A stretch of 16,544 nt of DNA from DAOUFU01 sp034429275 (GTDB lineage: Bacteria; Chloroflexota; Anaerolineae; Aggregatilineales; Aggregatilineaceae): contig DAOUFU010000255.1 of NCBI GenBank assembly GCA_034429275.1, positions 1 to 16,544 on the forward strand, written 5' to 3'. This document shows, in pieces, positions 1-6,602 of this stretch (position 1 is the stretch's first letter; every line of letters begins with the position of its first letter). The notes under the pieces were generated by a model. The model did not search any database. It had not been told where the DNA came from and was given only the letters and a program-made list of their open reading frames with translations. The position numbers were made by a program, and so were the translations under genes.

Positions 1-1622
1 TCCCATTCCAGGGTGAACTGGCCGATCTCGAACACGCCTTCCAGGTCCACCATCAGCCACTGATCGTCGGCGTACTGGGTGGACCAACGGGTGGTCTCAA
101 CGCCATCGACTGCATACTCGGCCAGGTAGCCCTGGCTTTCGAGCGTGGACGCGGTGATCGGCTTGCCCAAAGCCACATTGCCCCGGTTGGGATCGGTCAC
201 CTGGACGACGAAAGCGGCGCTGGAGCTGTTGCCCGCGGAGTCGGTCGCGGTGACTTCGAGGCTGCCCGTGCCCACCTGCCCCACGGTGAACGTGAGCAGC
301 AGTTCGCCCGCCTCGGAGATCGACGGGGTGATCAGGTCCGGGTTGGTGTTGAGCGTGATTTCGTAGCTGAGGTTGTCGCCGTCCTCAACATCCTCAAAAA
401 CGTCGGCCAGGGTCGCGGCGACCGCCTCGGCCTGGGTATTGGGCACAAAAACATTGTCAATCGGGGCGGTGATGACAGGGATTCGGTCGAGATCGCCCAG
501 GTCGATCACCACGTGCTCCGGTGCAATCTTGAAGATCGTGATCAGGCCGGGCTTGGCATCCAACATACGGCCAAACACATCGTCCTGGTAATAGCGCCAG
601 GCCATCGCGCCAGCGTAGCCGTTCTCGTACAGGTTCTGGTACGACTCGATGCTGTTGCGCATGATGCGCCCTTCGGGCCGGTAGCCGCGACCGAGGTCCT
701 TGATGCCTGCGGCGGGGAATTCACCGATCAGCAGGGGCTTATCCAGCTGCCAATGGGACGCGGGATTGTGGAAGGGTGAGGTATCGTCGCCGAAGTGTTC
801 CTGGTAGAAGTGCACCTGGTAGAAATCGAGCGTGCCCAGCTCATCCCCGCCCGCCGCGATCAGGCGCTCGTCGGTGGAGTAGTTGGTGAAGCCGTCCACC
901 TCGGTCAGCACGCGCAGATTCCACGAGCCGTTGGTCACTTTGGCCTGAGGATCGGCACGGTGAATGGCCCCGGCCAGCAGGTTCGTCCACTGCTGGATAT
1001 AGGGCATGGTGGTGCGGACCTCGCTCCAGCCAAATTCTTCGGTCATGCCTTCCGGCTCGTTGCAGATTTCCCAGGCGATGATGCCGGGATGCCCGGCCAG
1101 CGCAGTGACCAGCGGAGTCAGCGCGTTGTCGATATAAGCCTGGGTATAGGCAGGGTCTTCGATCATCAGCTTGTTCCACTCGGTCGGAACGCCTTCCTGG
1201 GTGCGCACCATGTCGAACGACCACAGCGTCGGCAGGACCAGCACGCCGCGCTCATAGGCCAGGTCTACCGCGCGCTTGAAGTTCTTGATGTCGTTTTCGC
1301 CCAGGCCGCTCACTTTGCCGTCGTCGCCGTAGACCGGGCTGGCGCTGCCGTTGACATGCAGCCACCAGCGCACCGAGTTGCCGTGCGCGCTGGCGATGTC
1401 ATCCATGATGGCGACCCAGGTCGTTTCGTCGAAATCCTTGAGGTCGTATCCAAACTTGATCCAGCCCAGGTTGATTCCGTTCAGGAACAGCTGCTGTCCC
1501 CGGTGCTCGATGAACTGAGGCGGGCCTTGCTGGGGCTGTCCCTGCCGGGCCAGCGCCACCGAAGTCATCCCCGGCAGGGCCAGGGATAGCACGATCACCA
1601 GTACTGCCAGACGCTTGAACAT
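1..1622 (-). CDS. Secreted GH5-type glycoside hydrolase with cadherin-like and F5/8 C (discoidin/CBM32-like) domains; 3' end cut by the window
   Basis: The frame is open from an ATG at 1622 to the window edge (540 codons seen). AGGAG at 1629-1633 lies 6 nt before the ATG and fixes the start. Residues 1-25 form a Sec signal peptide (basic MFKR, hydrophobic core, VALA/RQG cleavage site) with no lipobox cysteine. Residues about 30-365 look like a clan GH-A TIM barrel: GINLGW near the first strand, RWWLHVNG, then W-E-I-C-N-E-P-E with E189 as likely acid/base, and L-I-G-E-F-P with E301 as likely nucleophile. The spacing of about 110 residues fits GH5. Residues about 378-476 resemble a cadherin-like/Ig-like beta domain (DVFEDVEDGD, VTATDSAGN). 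From about 482 (NVALGKPITAS, AVDGVETTRWS, QWLMVDL) an F5/8 type C domain begins and is truncated. The protein probably cleaves a plant or microbial beta-glycan outside the cell; the neighbouring GH130 makes endo-beta-mannanase the best guess, but cellulase or another GH5 activity cannot be excluded. Confidence 0.85.
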   Translation of the reverse strand, partial: MFKRLAVLVIVLSLALPGMTSVALARQGQPQQGPPQFIEHRGQQLFLNGINLGWIKFGYDLKDFDETTWVAIMDDIASAHGNSVRWWLHVNGSASPVYGDDGKVSGLGENDIKNFKRAVDLAYERGVLVLPTLWSFDMVRTQEGVPTEWNKLMIEDPAYTQAYIDNALTPLVTALAGHPGIIAWEICNEPEGMTEEFGWSEVRTTMPYIQQWTNLLAGAIHRADPQAKVTNGSWNLRVLTEVDGFTNYSTDERLIAAGGDELGTLDFYQVHFYQEHFGDDTSPFHNPASHWQLDKPLLIGEFPAAGIKDLGRGYRPEGRIMRNSIESYQNLYENGYAGAMAWRYYQDDVFGRMLDAKPGLITIFKIAPEHVVIDLGDLDRIPVITAPIDNVFVPNTQAEAVAATLADVFEDVEDGDNLSYEITLNTNPDLITPSISEAGELLLTFTVGQVGTGSLEVTATDSAGNSSSAAFVVQVTDPNRGNVALGKPITASTLESQGYLAEYAVDGVETTRWSTQYADDQWLMVDLEGVFEIGQFTLEW

Positions 1623-1670
1623 GATATTCTCCTAAAAACGGCTAAGTACGGTCATTCAACAGAAAACTCC

Positions 1671-1705
1671 GCAGCCCTCGCCGCCGGGGTGACGACGAGG
1701 GCTGC
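1671..1705 (-). terminator. Stem-loop after the GH130 gene (terminator or intercistronic attenuator)
   Basis: A perfect 10-bp inverted repeat (gcagccctcg at 1671-1680, cgagggctgc at 1696-1705) encloses a 15-nt loop. It lies 7 nt after the GH130 stop codon. On the minus strand the stem is followed by GGAGTTTTCTG, only a weak T-tract, so termination may be partial. That would allow some read-through into the secreted hydrolase gene starting at 1622. Confidence 0.65.
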
Positions 1706-1712
1706 GCCAGGG

Positions 1713-2699
1713 TTATAACTCGGACGTTTCCTTCACGAAGGCGATGATCTCATCGACATAGCCGAAGGCCAGGCCGGTGACGGTATCCGCCGCGCCGTAG
1801 TAGATGGCGATGCGCCCGGTTTCAGCGTCGGCCAGGGCCGCGCAGGGGAAGACTACGTTGGGCACATCGCCCGCGTTTTCGTACAGCGTCTGCGGCGACA
1901 TCAGGTATGGGCCGCCGCGATAGATCACCTTCCAGGGCTGGTCGAGATCGAGCAGGGCCGCGCCCATGCTGTAGACAAAGCCGTTGCACGAGGTCAGCAC
2001 GCCGTGATAGATCAGCAGCCAGCCTTCGGATGTCTCGATGGGGATCGGACCCGCGCCGATCTTGGTGCTCTGCCAGGTCCAGGGCCGGGTGCCCATCACC
2101 CAGCGGTGGCGGCCCCAGTGAATCATATCCGGGCTTTCGCTGCAGAAGATGTCGCCAAACGGGGTGTGACCGTTGTCGCTGGGGCGGCTGAGCATGACGT
2201 ATTTGCCGTTGATCTTGCGCGGAAACAACACGCCGTTCCGGTTGAAGGGCAGATAAGCATTTTCGAGGAAGTGGAACGACTCGAAATCGGTGGTGTAGCC
2301 GATGCCAATGGTCGGGCCGTGATAGCCATTGCACCAGGTAACATAATAGCGGTCTTCCAGCCAGACTACACGAGGATCGTAGCGATGAACGAAGGTGGAC
2401 AGCTCGCTGTCGGTGAACTGCCACTCGATGGGATCGGGTGCGATGGTCCAGTGAATGCCGTCCTCGCTGCGCCCGGCGTGCAGGTTCATATAGCGGCGCG
2501 TGTCATCGACACGGAACACACCGGCGAACTTGCCCCGGAAGGGCACGGCGGCGCTGTTGAAAATGCTGTTGGAGCGGGGTGTCGCGTCGCGCGGAATGAT
2601 CGGGTTGTGGCTGTAGCGCCACACCACCGCACTCGACCCGGCGGGCCGATCTTCCCAGGGGATGTTCGGCAGCGGGCTGCCGACAATCGTTTGTACCAT
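1713..2699 (-). CDS. GH130 family beta-mannoside phosphorylase
   Basis: This 328-residue protein most likely phosphorolyses beta-mannosides in the cytoplasm, releasing alpha-mannose-1-phosphate. Its single five-bladed propeller-type domain shows the GH130 landmarks: IPWEDRPAG and NPIIPRD near the N-terminus, SNSIFNSAAVPF, FRVDDTRR, YDPRVVWLEDRYYVTWCNGY, NRNGVLFPRKI, LSRPSDNGHTPFGD, TKIGAGPIP, LLIYHGV and GRIAIYYGAADTVTGLAFGY. The Asp in YDPRV (residue 108) matches the catalytic Asp of the family. From memory, the sequence is very like the mannooligosaccharide phosphorylase Uhgb_MP of GH130 subgroup 2. The start at 2699 is preferred because GAGGA (2708-2712) stands 8 nt upstream; an in-frame ATG at 2747 has no good ribosome binding site. 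There is no signal peptide. Its place after the permease genes supports use on imported oligosaccharides. The exact linkage (beta-1,4 chain, N-glycan core or other) cannot be read from sequence. Confidence 0.92.
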   Translation of the reverse strand: MVQTIVGSPLPNIPWEDRPAGSSAVVWRYSHNPIIPRDATPRSNSIFNSAAVPFRGKFAGVFRVDDTRRYMNLHAGRSEDGIHWTIAPDPIEWQFTDSELSTFVHRYDPRVVWLEDRYYVTWCNGYHGPTIGIGYTTDFESFHFLENAYLPFNRNGVLFPRKINGKYVMLSRPSDNGHTPFGDIFCSESPDMIHWGRHRWVMGTRPWTWQSTKIGAGPIPIETSEGWLLIYHGVLTSCNGFVYSMGAALLDLDQPWKVIYRGGPYLMSPQTLYENAGDVPNVVFPCAALADAETGRIAIYYGAADTVTGLAFGYVDEIIAFVKETSEL

Positions 2700-2787
2700 A
2701 GCCTCATTCCTCGTCTTGGCTGCAATAAAAGGCCGAAAGTATGTCATTGTAGCCCGAAGCTCGCCCCCTTTCGAGGTCGAGATCTTG

Positions 2788-2848
2788 CCGGTCCGCCGGA
2801 GCGAAAAGGCTCACCACCCGGCACCCTTCTGCAAAACCGGCGAACCGG
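2788..2848 (-). other. Intercistronic inverted repeat between the MalG-type permease and GH130 genes
   Basis: The 12-mers at 2788-2799 (ccggtccgccgg) and 2837-2848 (ccggcgaaccgg) are complementary except at one position, which is a G-U wobble in the minus-strand transcript. The loop is 37 nt. The upstream arm can also fold alone as CCGG-TTCG-CCGG followed by TTTT (2833-2848), a short terminator-like hairpin. It may protect the permease mRNA end or reduce transcription into GH130. Confidence 0.45.
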
Positions 2849-2868
2849 AGAGACCGGGAGCGCAGCGG

Positions 2869-3771
2869 CTACCCCTTCATCCCGGTCAGCGCGATGCCGC
2901 GCACAAACTGCCGCTGGAACAGGATAAACACGATCAGCGTGGGCAGCGAGACCACCAGCGCCGCCACCATCTGAATGCCCACCGAGGCCGCGCCGCTGAA
3001 GGCGTTGATCATCGTCGAGAGCACAAGCGGCAGCGTGCGCAGCTCTTCCGACTGGAGGATGACCAGCGGCCACACCAGGTTATTCCATTCGCCCAGGAAC
3101 ACGAAGATGCCCATCGCCACCAGCGCCGGGCCGATCAGCGGCAGCACAATCGTGCCCCAGATGCGGAACTCGCTGGCCCCATCCACGCGCGCAGCATCGA
3201 GCAGGTCATCCGGCAGCGAGATCATGTACTGGCGCAGGAAAAACAAGACGAACGCCTTGGGCAGCGCCGGGATGATCAGTGCGGCGTAAGAATCGATCCA
3301 GCCGATCTCTTTGACGACCAGGTAGCCGGAGATCAGCGTCACCTGCCAGGGCACCATCATCGACGAAATGAAGAAGATGAACAGCAGATTCCGGCCAGGG
3401 AACCGGTGCTTGGCGAGCACATAGGCCGCCATCGAGCCGACCAGCAGCACCCCCGCCGTGACCGACCCGGCCACCAACGTGCTGTTGAAGAAATAGCGCA
3501 GGAATCCCCCGCTGGTGTTGGGGAAGCGCTGGAACAACCCCTGCTGTTCGGTGTTCGTCGGGCCGCTGCGCGCGTTCACGTTGTAGAAGTTCTCCAGGGT
3601 GGGGTTTTCGATGATGAAGGTCGGCGGCACGCGGCTGAGTTCTTCCGCCGGTTTGAACGCGCCCAGGACCATCCAGTAATAGGGAGCCAGCATGATCAGG
3701 GCCAGCAGCAGCACAGGCACAAAGGCCAACCGCTTGATCAGGATGTCTTTGGGGGTCAGGTTCTCTACCAT
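2869..3771 (-). CDS. Carbohydrate ABC transporter permease, MalG type (CUT1 family)
   Basis: A 300-residue inner-membrane permease subunit of a sugar importer. It has the usual MalG layout: a hydrophobic first helix (about 15-38, VPVLLLALIMLAPYYWMVL), an external segment rich in polar residues (about 40-90), then about five more helices. The cytoplasmic EAA loop is visible as DDLLDAARVDGASEFRIWGTIVLPL (about 191-215), which docks onto the ATPase. The C-terminus ends in the common QRQFVRGIALTGMKG tail of this family. The ATG at 3771 follows the stop codon of the MalF-type gene after only 2 nt, so the two permeases are surely co-transcribed and probably translationally coupled. The pair should form the heterodimeric channel for the sugar-binding protein at 5068-6327. 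Substrate is not readable from the permease; context suggests mannooligosaccharides. Confidence 0.93.
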   Translation of the reverse strand: MVENLTPKDILIKRLAFVPVLLLALIMLAPYYWMVLGAFKPAEELSRVPPTFIIENPTLENFYNVNARSGPTNTEQQGLFQRFPNTSGGFLRYFFNSTLVAGSVTAGVLLVGSMAAYVLAKHRFPGRNLLFIFFISSMMVPWQVTLISGYLVVKEIGWIDSYAALIIPALPKAFVLFFLRQYMISLPDDLLDAARVDGASEFRIWGTIVLPLIGPALVAMGIFVFLGEWNNLVWPLVILQSEELRTLPLVLSTMINAFSGAASVGIQMVAALVVSLPTLIVFILFQRQFVRGIALTGMKG

Positions 3772-3773
3772 GG

Positions 3774-4958
3774 TCAGGCTTCCTCGCTGCTGCGACCGAG
3801 CCGCAGATTGATGAGAGTCAGGGCGAAGATGATGAAGAACATGATCCAGGCGATGGCCGAGGCATAGCCCAGGTTGAACTGCCTGAAGCCCTGATCGTAG
3901 AGGTACACCACGTTCGTCAGCGCAGAATCGAGCAGGCCGCCGATGCTCTCCGCGTCCCTGAACAGCACATAGACGGTCTCGAAGACCTGAAACGCCCCGA
4001 TAGTCCCGGTCACCACCACAAACAGCATGGTGGGGCGCAGCAGCGGCAGGGTGATGTGGAAGAATTTCTGGCGCGTGGTCGCGCCGTCGATGCTCGCCGC
4101 CTCATAAATATCCGCCCCGATGTTTTGCAGCCCGGCCAGGAACAGGATCATGTTGTAGCCCATGCCTCCCCAGACGGCCAGCATGATCAGTACGGGCAAG
4201 GCCCAGGCCGTATTGCGCAGAAAAACAATGGTCCCCTCGGCTCCAAGCGCGTTGCGAATGCCATTGATCAGGCCGTAATCCTCTCCCCGGAAAATCCAGC
4301 TCCACACCACCGTCACCGCGACGGTAGACGTGACGGACGGCAGGAAAAAGATTGTGCGCAGCGTCATATTCAGGAAAGTCTGCTTTTGCAGTGAGAGGGC
4401 CAGCATCAGGCCAAACAGCACATTCAGCGCGACCACAAAGATCACATAGATGATCGTGTTGGTCATCGCCCGCCAGAAGCGGGGATCGCGCGCGCCGACA
4501 ATATAGGTTTTGCCGAGGATTTTGTAGTGATCGAACTCGCTGTAACCCTGGCTGAGCACCTTGCGCGGGACTTCATATGCCTTTTCGCAGGTGACGCCTT
4601 CAGCCTCTTGATAAGCAGCCATCTCGCTGGCAATCACATTCTTCCGACCACAGCGATAGACCTGCTCACCGGTGTCTTCATCGATGCGATAGGGATACTC
4701 TTTGATCTCGATGCTGAGCAGCTTTTCGAAATTGGAGAAACCAACATAAACGGGAGGATTGTTCTTGACCCCACGATACTCGGTCAGGCTGAGATAGGCC
4801 GAGCCGACGATGGGAATCGTGACAAACACGACAAAGGGCACAAAAAACGGCAGCAGCATGAGGTAGGACACACGCGCCTTCCACAACCGCCAGAGCGCCT
4901 TGTGAACCCATCGCGTGATGGGGGTCGCCCCCCTGCGAACTGCATCAGTCTTGATCAT
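3774..4958 (-). CDS. Carbohydrate ABC transporter permease, MalF type, with enlarged external loop
   Basis: A 394-residue CUT1 permease, about 90-100 residues longer than typical UgpA/MalF-like proteins without a large insert. Helix 1 spans about 32-57 (SYLMLLPFFVPFVVFV). Residues about 62-158 form a hydrophilic insert predicted to lie outside the membrane; it contains two cysteines, C103 and C124, that could pair. The core then resumes with FWRAMTNTIIYVIFV, as usual for the second helix. The EAA loop is D-I-Y-E-A-A-S-I-D-G-A (about 283-293) followed by FFHITLPLLRP. The C-terminal tail is short. The first ATG, at 4958, has no strong ribosome binding site (only a weak purine stretch GTGAAAAGA), so translation may be modest. 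The E. coli MalF P2 loop is a known precedent for a large insert touching the binding protein; the sequence here is not recognisably the same. Confidence 0.92.
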   Translation of the reverse strand: MIKTDAVRRGATPITRWVHKALWRLWKARVSYLMLLPFFVPFVVFVTIPIVGSAYLSLTEYRGVKNNPPVYVGFSNFEKLLSIEIKEYPYRIDEDTGEQVYRCGRKNVIASEMAAYQEAEGVTCEKAYEVPRKVLSQGYSEFDHYKILGKTYIVGARDPRFWRAMTNTIIYVIFVVALNVLFGLMLALSLQKQTFLNMTLRTIFFLPSVTSTVAVTVVWSWIFRGEDYGLINGIRNALGAEGTIVFLRNTAWALPVLIMLAVWGGMGYNMILFLAGLQNIGADIYEAASIDGATTRQKFFHITLPLLRPTMLFVVVTGTIGAFQVFETVYVLFRDAESIGGLLDSALTNVVYLYDQGFRQFNLGYASAIAWIMFFIIFALTLINLRLGRSSEEA

Positions 4959-4994
4959 GAAGCACTTGTCTTTTCACTCACCGGATCGACTGCT

Positions 4995-5044
4995 GGGGAT
5001 GGGCGCACCCCTGGGCGAGCACCCTTCGGCGTGCGCTCATCCCC
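4995..5044 (-). other. Intercistronic stem-loop between the sugar-binding protein and MalF-type genes
   Basis: The 14-mers at 4995-5008 (ggggatgggcgcac) and 5031-5044 (gtgcgctcatcccc) form a stem with one mismatch in the minus-strand RNA and a 22-nt loop. It lies 23 nt after the binding-protein stop and 36 nt before the permease start. No T-run follows. Such hairpins commonly block 3' decay or cause partial termination, keeping binding protein in excess over permease; that role is inferred. Confidence 0.6.
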
Positions 5045-5067
5045 GCGAGACTCACACGAGAACTGAA

Positions 5068-6327
5068 TTACCCGCCGTATTCGGCCAGGCCATCGTTGAG
5101 AATGGCCTCGATTTCATACAGCGTGTCTTCGAGGTCCTGGCCCTCGAACAGGGCAGCCTGAAGCTGGAGATTCGTGTCGTTGTTGGTTTCTTCCCAGCCG
5201 GGGCAGATGGGCGGTCCAACTGCGTCGGTCAACTGCGTATTGAGCGCCTCTTTGATCACATCGCCGCCCATGATGTATTTGCCCCATTCCGGCTGCGGCG
5301 GGACAAAGATGTTCTGGCGCTCGAAGTAGGCGGCAGTCTGCGCGGCGGCGGCTTCTTCGGTGCTCAGGAACTTCATGAAGTCGAAGGCCACATCGGGATT
5401 GGGCGAGAACGAGAAGATGCCCATGCCCTTGCCACCGATGAACGCGGTGAACTTGCCGCTGGGGCCTGCCGGCAGCGGAGCCACGGCCCACTTGCCCGCC
5501 AGGTCAGGATAGGATGCGTCGATGCCGCTGGCGGTCCACTCGCCATCGAAGACGATCGGGTAAGTGCCGGTCGAGAGACCGGTGCCGACATCGGTGCTTT
5601 CCGCCGGAGCACCCAGCTCCTCGTACATCTTCACGAACCGCTCCAGCGCGACCAGGCCCTCATCGCTGTTGATGGCCGCTGCCGAGCAGTCGTCTTCGTA
5701 CCACTTGCCGCCAGCCTGGTAGAGAATGTTAGTGAAGCCCAGCCAGTTCGAGTTGCCCCAGACATCGGCGATACCCTTCGCGCCATTGGCTTGCAGCGCG
5801 GCGACGGCCTCATCCAGCTCTTCCCAGGTCTTGGGCGGCTCGCTGAAGCCAGCGGCTTCCAGCAGGTCCGTGCGATAGTACATCAGGAAGATATCGAGGT
5901 TATAGGGCAGGTAGTAAACGGCACCATCCAAGCCGACGATGCCCCCCCAGAAGCCGGGGTTGCTGATCTCGGCGATGGCGGCCACATCATCGGGGTATTT
6001 TTCCGCGAGGTTGACCATGCCGCCCAACTGGCCGAGGCTGATGCCCCAGGACATACCGCCCATCAGGATGTCGGCCCCTTCGCCAGCCGTCGTCGCAGTC
6101 AGCGCGCGCGCATAGGCATCGCCCCAACCGACCGCCTCGATGGTCACCGTGTTGCCGGTGTTGGCTTCCCAGATGTCGGCGGCAACGCCCAGGGCCGCCG
6201 CCTGCTGATCATCGCCCGTGAACCAGACGGTGATCGCCGTGCCCTGCCGCGCCGAAGTCGGGGCCGCAGCCACCGCCAGCGCCAGCAGCATCACGAGCGT
6301 GAGCAAGAGTGCGATTTTACGTTTCAT
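5068..6327 (-). CDS. Extracellular sugar-binding protein of a CUT1 ABC importer
   Basis: A 419-residue solute-binding protein of the family 1 type. The start at 6327 is chosen because GAGGAG (6338-6343) stands 10 nt upstream and the first 26 residues form a clear signal peptide (MKRKIALLL, AAAPTSA/RQG). The frame is open further upstream to 6729, but that part overlaps the regulator gene and has no signal character. Typical family features follow: ITVWFTGDDQQ in the first strand, GEGADILMGG, YYLPYNLDIFLMYYRTDLLEAAGF in the hinge region, and PPKTWEELDEAVAALQANG. Aromatic residues such as W in DGEWTASGI, SNWLGF and CPGW may stack on sugar. There is no lipobox cysteine, so the protein would be released or held by other means. 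It leads the transporter operon with the permeases at 3774-4958 and 2869-3771. The ligand is probably an oligomannoside, from context only. Confidence 0.92.
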   Translation of the reverse strand: MKRKIALLLTLVMLLALAVAAAPTSARQGTAITVWFTGDDQQAAALGVAADIWEANTGNTVTIEAVGWGDAYARALTATTAGEGADILMGGMSWGISLGQLGGMVNLAEKYPDDVAAIAEISNPGFWGGIVGLDGAVYYLPYNLDIFLMYYRTDLLEAAGFSEPPKTWEELDEAVAALQANGAKGIADVWGNSNWLGFTNILYQAGGKWYEDDCSAAAINSDEGLVALERFVKMYEELGAPAESTDVGTGLSTGTYPIVFDGEWTASGIDASYPDLAGKWAVAPLPAGPSGKFTAFIGGKGMGIFSFSPNPDVAFDFMKFLSTEEAAAAQTAAYFERQNIFVPPQPEWGKYIMGGDVIKEALNTQLTDAVGPPICPGWEETNNDTNLQLQAALFEGQDLEDTLYEIEAILNDGLAEYGG

Positions 6328-6434
6328 GTCTTGGTATCTCCTCAGAACAGGTACATAAGAAGAAACTGGAAAAACAGGTATTTCGATGGTGTTGACTCGT
6401 TTGATCGAAGGCCCCTCCTTGCCACATTGAACGA

Positions 6435-6448
6435 GCCTGAAACCAGGC
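6435..6448. promoter_or_regulatory. Candidate operator palindrome upstream of the sugar-binding protein gene
   Basis: GCCTG-aaac-CAGGC is a perfect 5-bp inverted repeat 108 nt before the binding-protein ATG. Its left part GCCTGAAA is repeated exactly at 7685-7692 in the lacI promoter region. This makes it a candidate binding site for the LacI-type regulator, but no promoter could be placed next to it with confidence. Confidence 0.35.
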
Positions 6449-6454
6449 ACGCAT

Positions 6455-6468
6455 CGCGAACGGTCGCG
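6455..6468. promoter_or_regulatory. Candidate CpG-centred palindrome upstream of the sugar-binding protein gene
   Basis: CGCGAACGGTCGCG matches its own reverse complement at 12 of 14 positions and is centred on CG, as classical LacI/GalR-family operators are. It lies 7 bp from the palindrome at 6435-6448. In a GC-rich genome such a match is not rare, so it remains a weak candidate. Confidence 0.3.
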
Positions 6469-6499
6469 CCGTGATGACAGGTGATTTCCAGGTAGACAA

Positions 6500-6586
6500 C
6501 GTGGCGGAGTTGAGGTATCCTGAGGGTCCCAACCGGAAGATACACTCTTCCGCCACGCCGCCGGTGATTTCGATCGCTGGCGGCGT
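6500..6586 (-). other. Region of competing hairpins between lacI and the sugar-binding protein gene
   Basis: Three pairings can form in the minus-strand RNA. One joins 6555-6562 with 6579-6586 (8 bp, directly after the lacI stop). One joins 6534-6540 with 6546-6552 (7 bp, 5-nt loop). One joins 6500-6508 with 6549-6557 (9 bp). The third excludes the other two because it uses bases from both. No T-tract follows on the minus strand. This could be a read-through control between regulator and transporter, or simply dyad-rich DNA; no known riboswitch was recognised. Confidence 0.35.
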
Positions 6587-6602
6587 TGTTTGTTCAGAAT
6601 GT

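Noticed and set aside
2700..2747. Upstream ATG at 2747 for the GH130 protein
   Set aside because: No ribosome binding site there; the ATG at 2699 has GAGGA at proper spacing and gives an N-terminus like known GH130 proteins.
2662..3867. A 401-codon plus-strand frame rich in Arg, His and Gln opposite the MalG-type permease
   Set aside because: The composition is what results from reading hydrophobic membrane-helix codons backwards; no homology recognisable.
4915..6474. A 519-codon plus-strand frame opposite the sugar-binding protein
   Set aside because: Antisense to a well-supported gene, covers its signal peptide and promoter region, and shows no domain or ribosome binding site.
6555..6602. 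Intrinsic terminator of the lacI gene
   Set aside because: The hairpin is real, but the T-rich stretch lies on the wrong side for minus-strand transcription, so it was listed only as a structured region.
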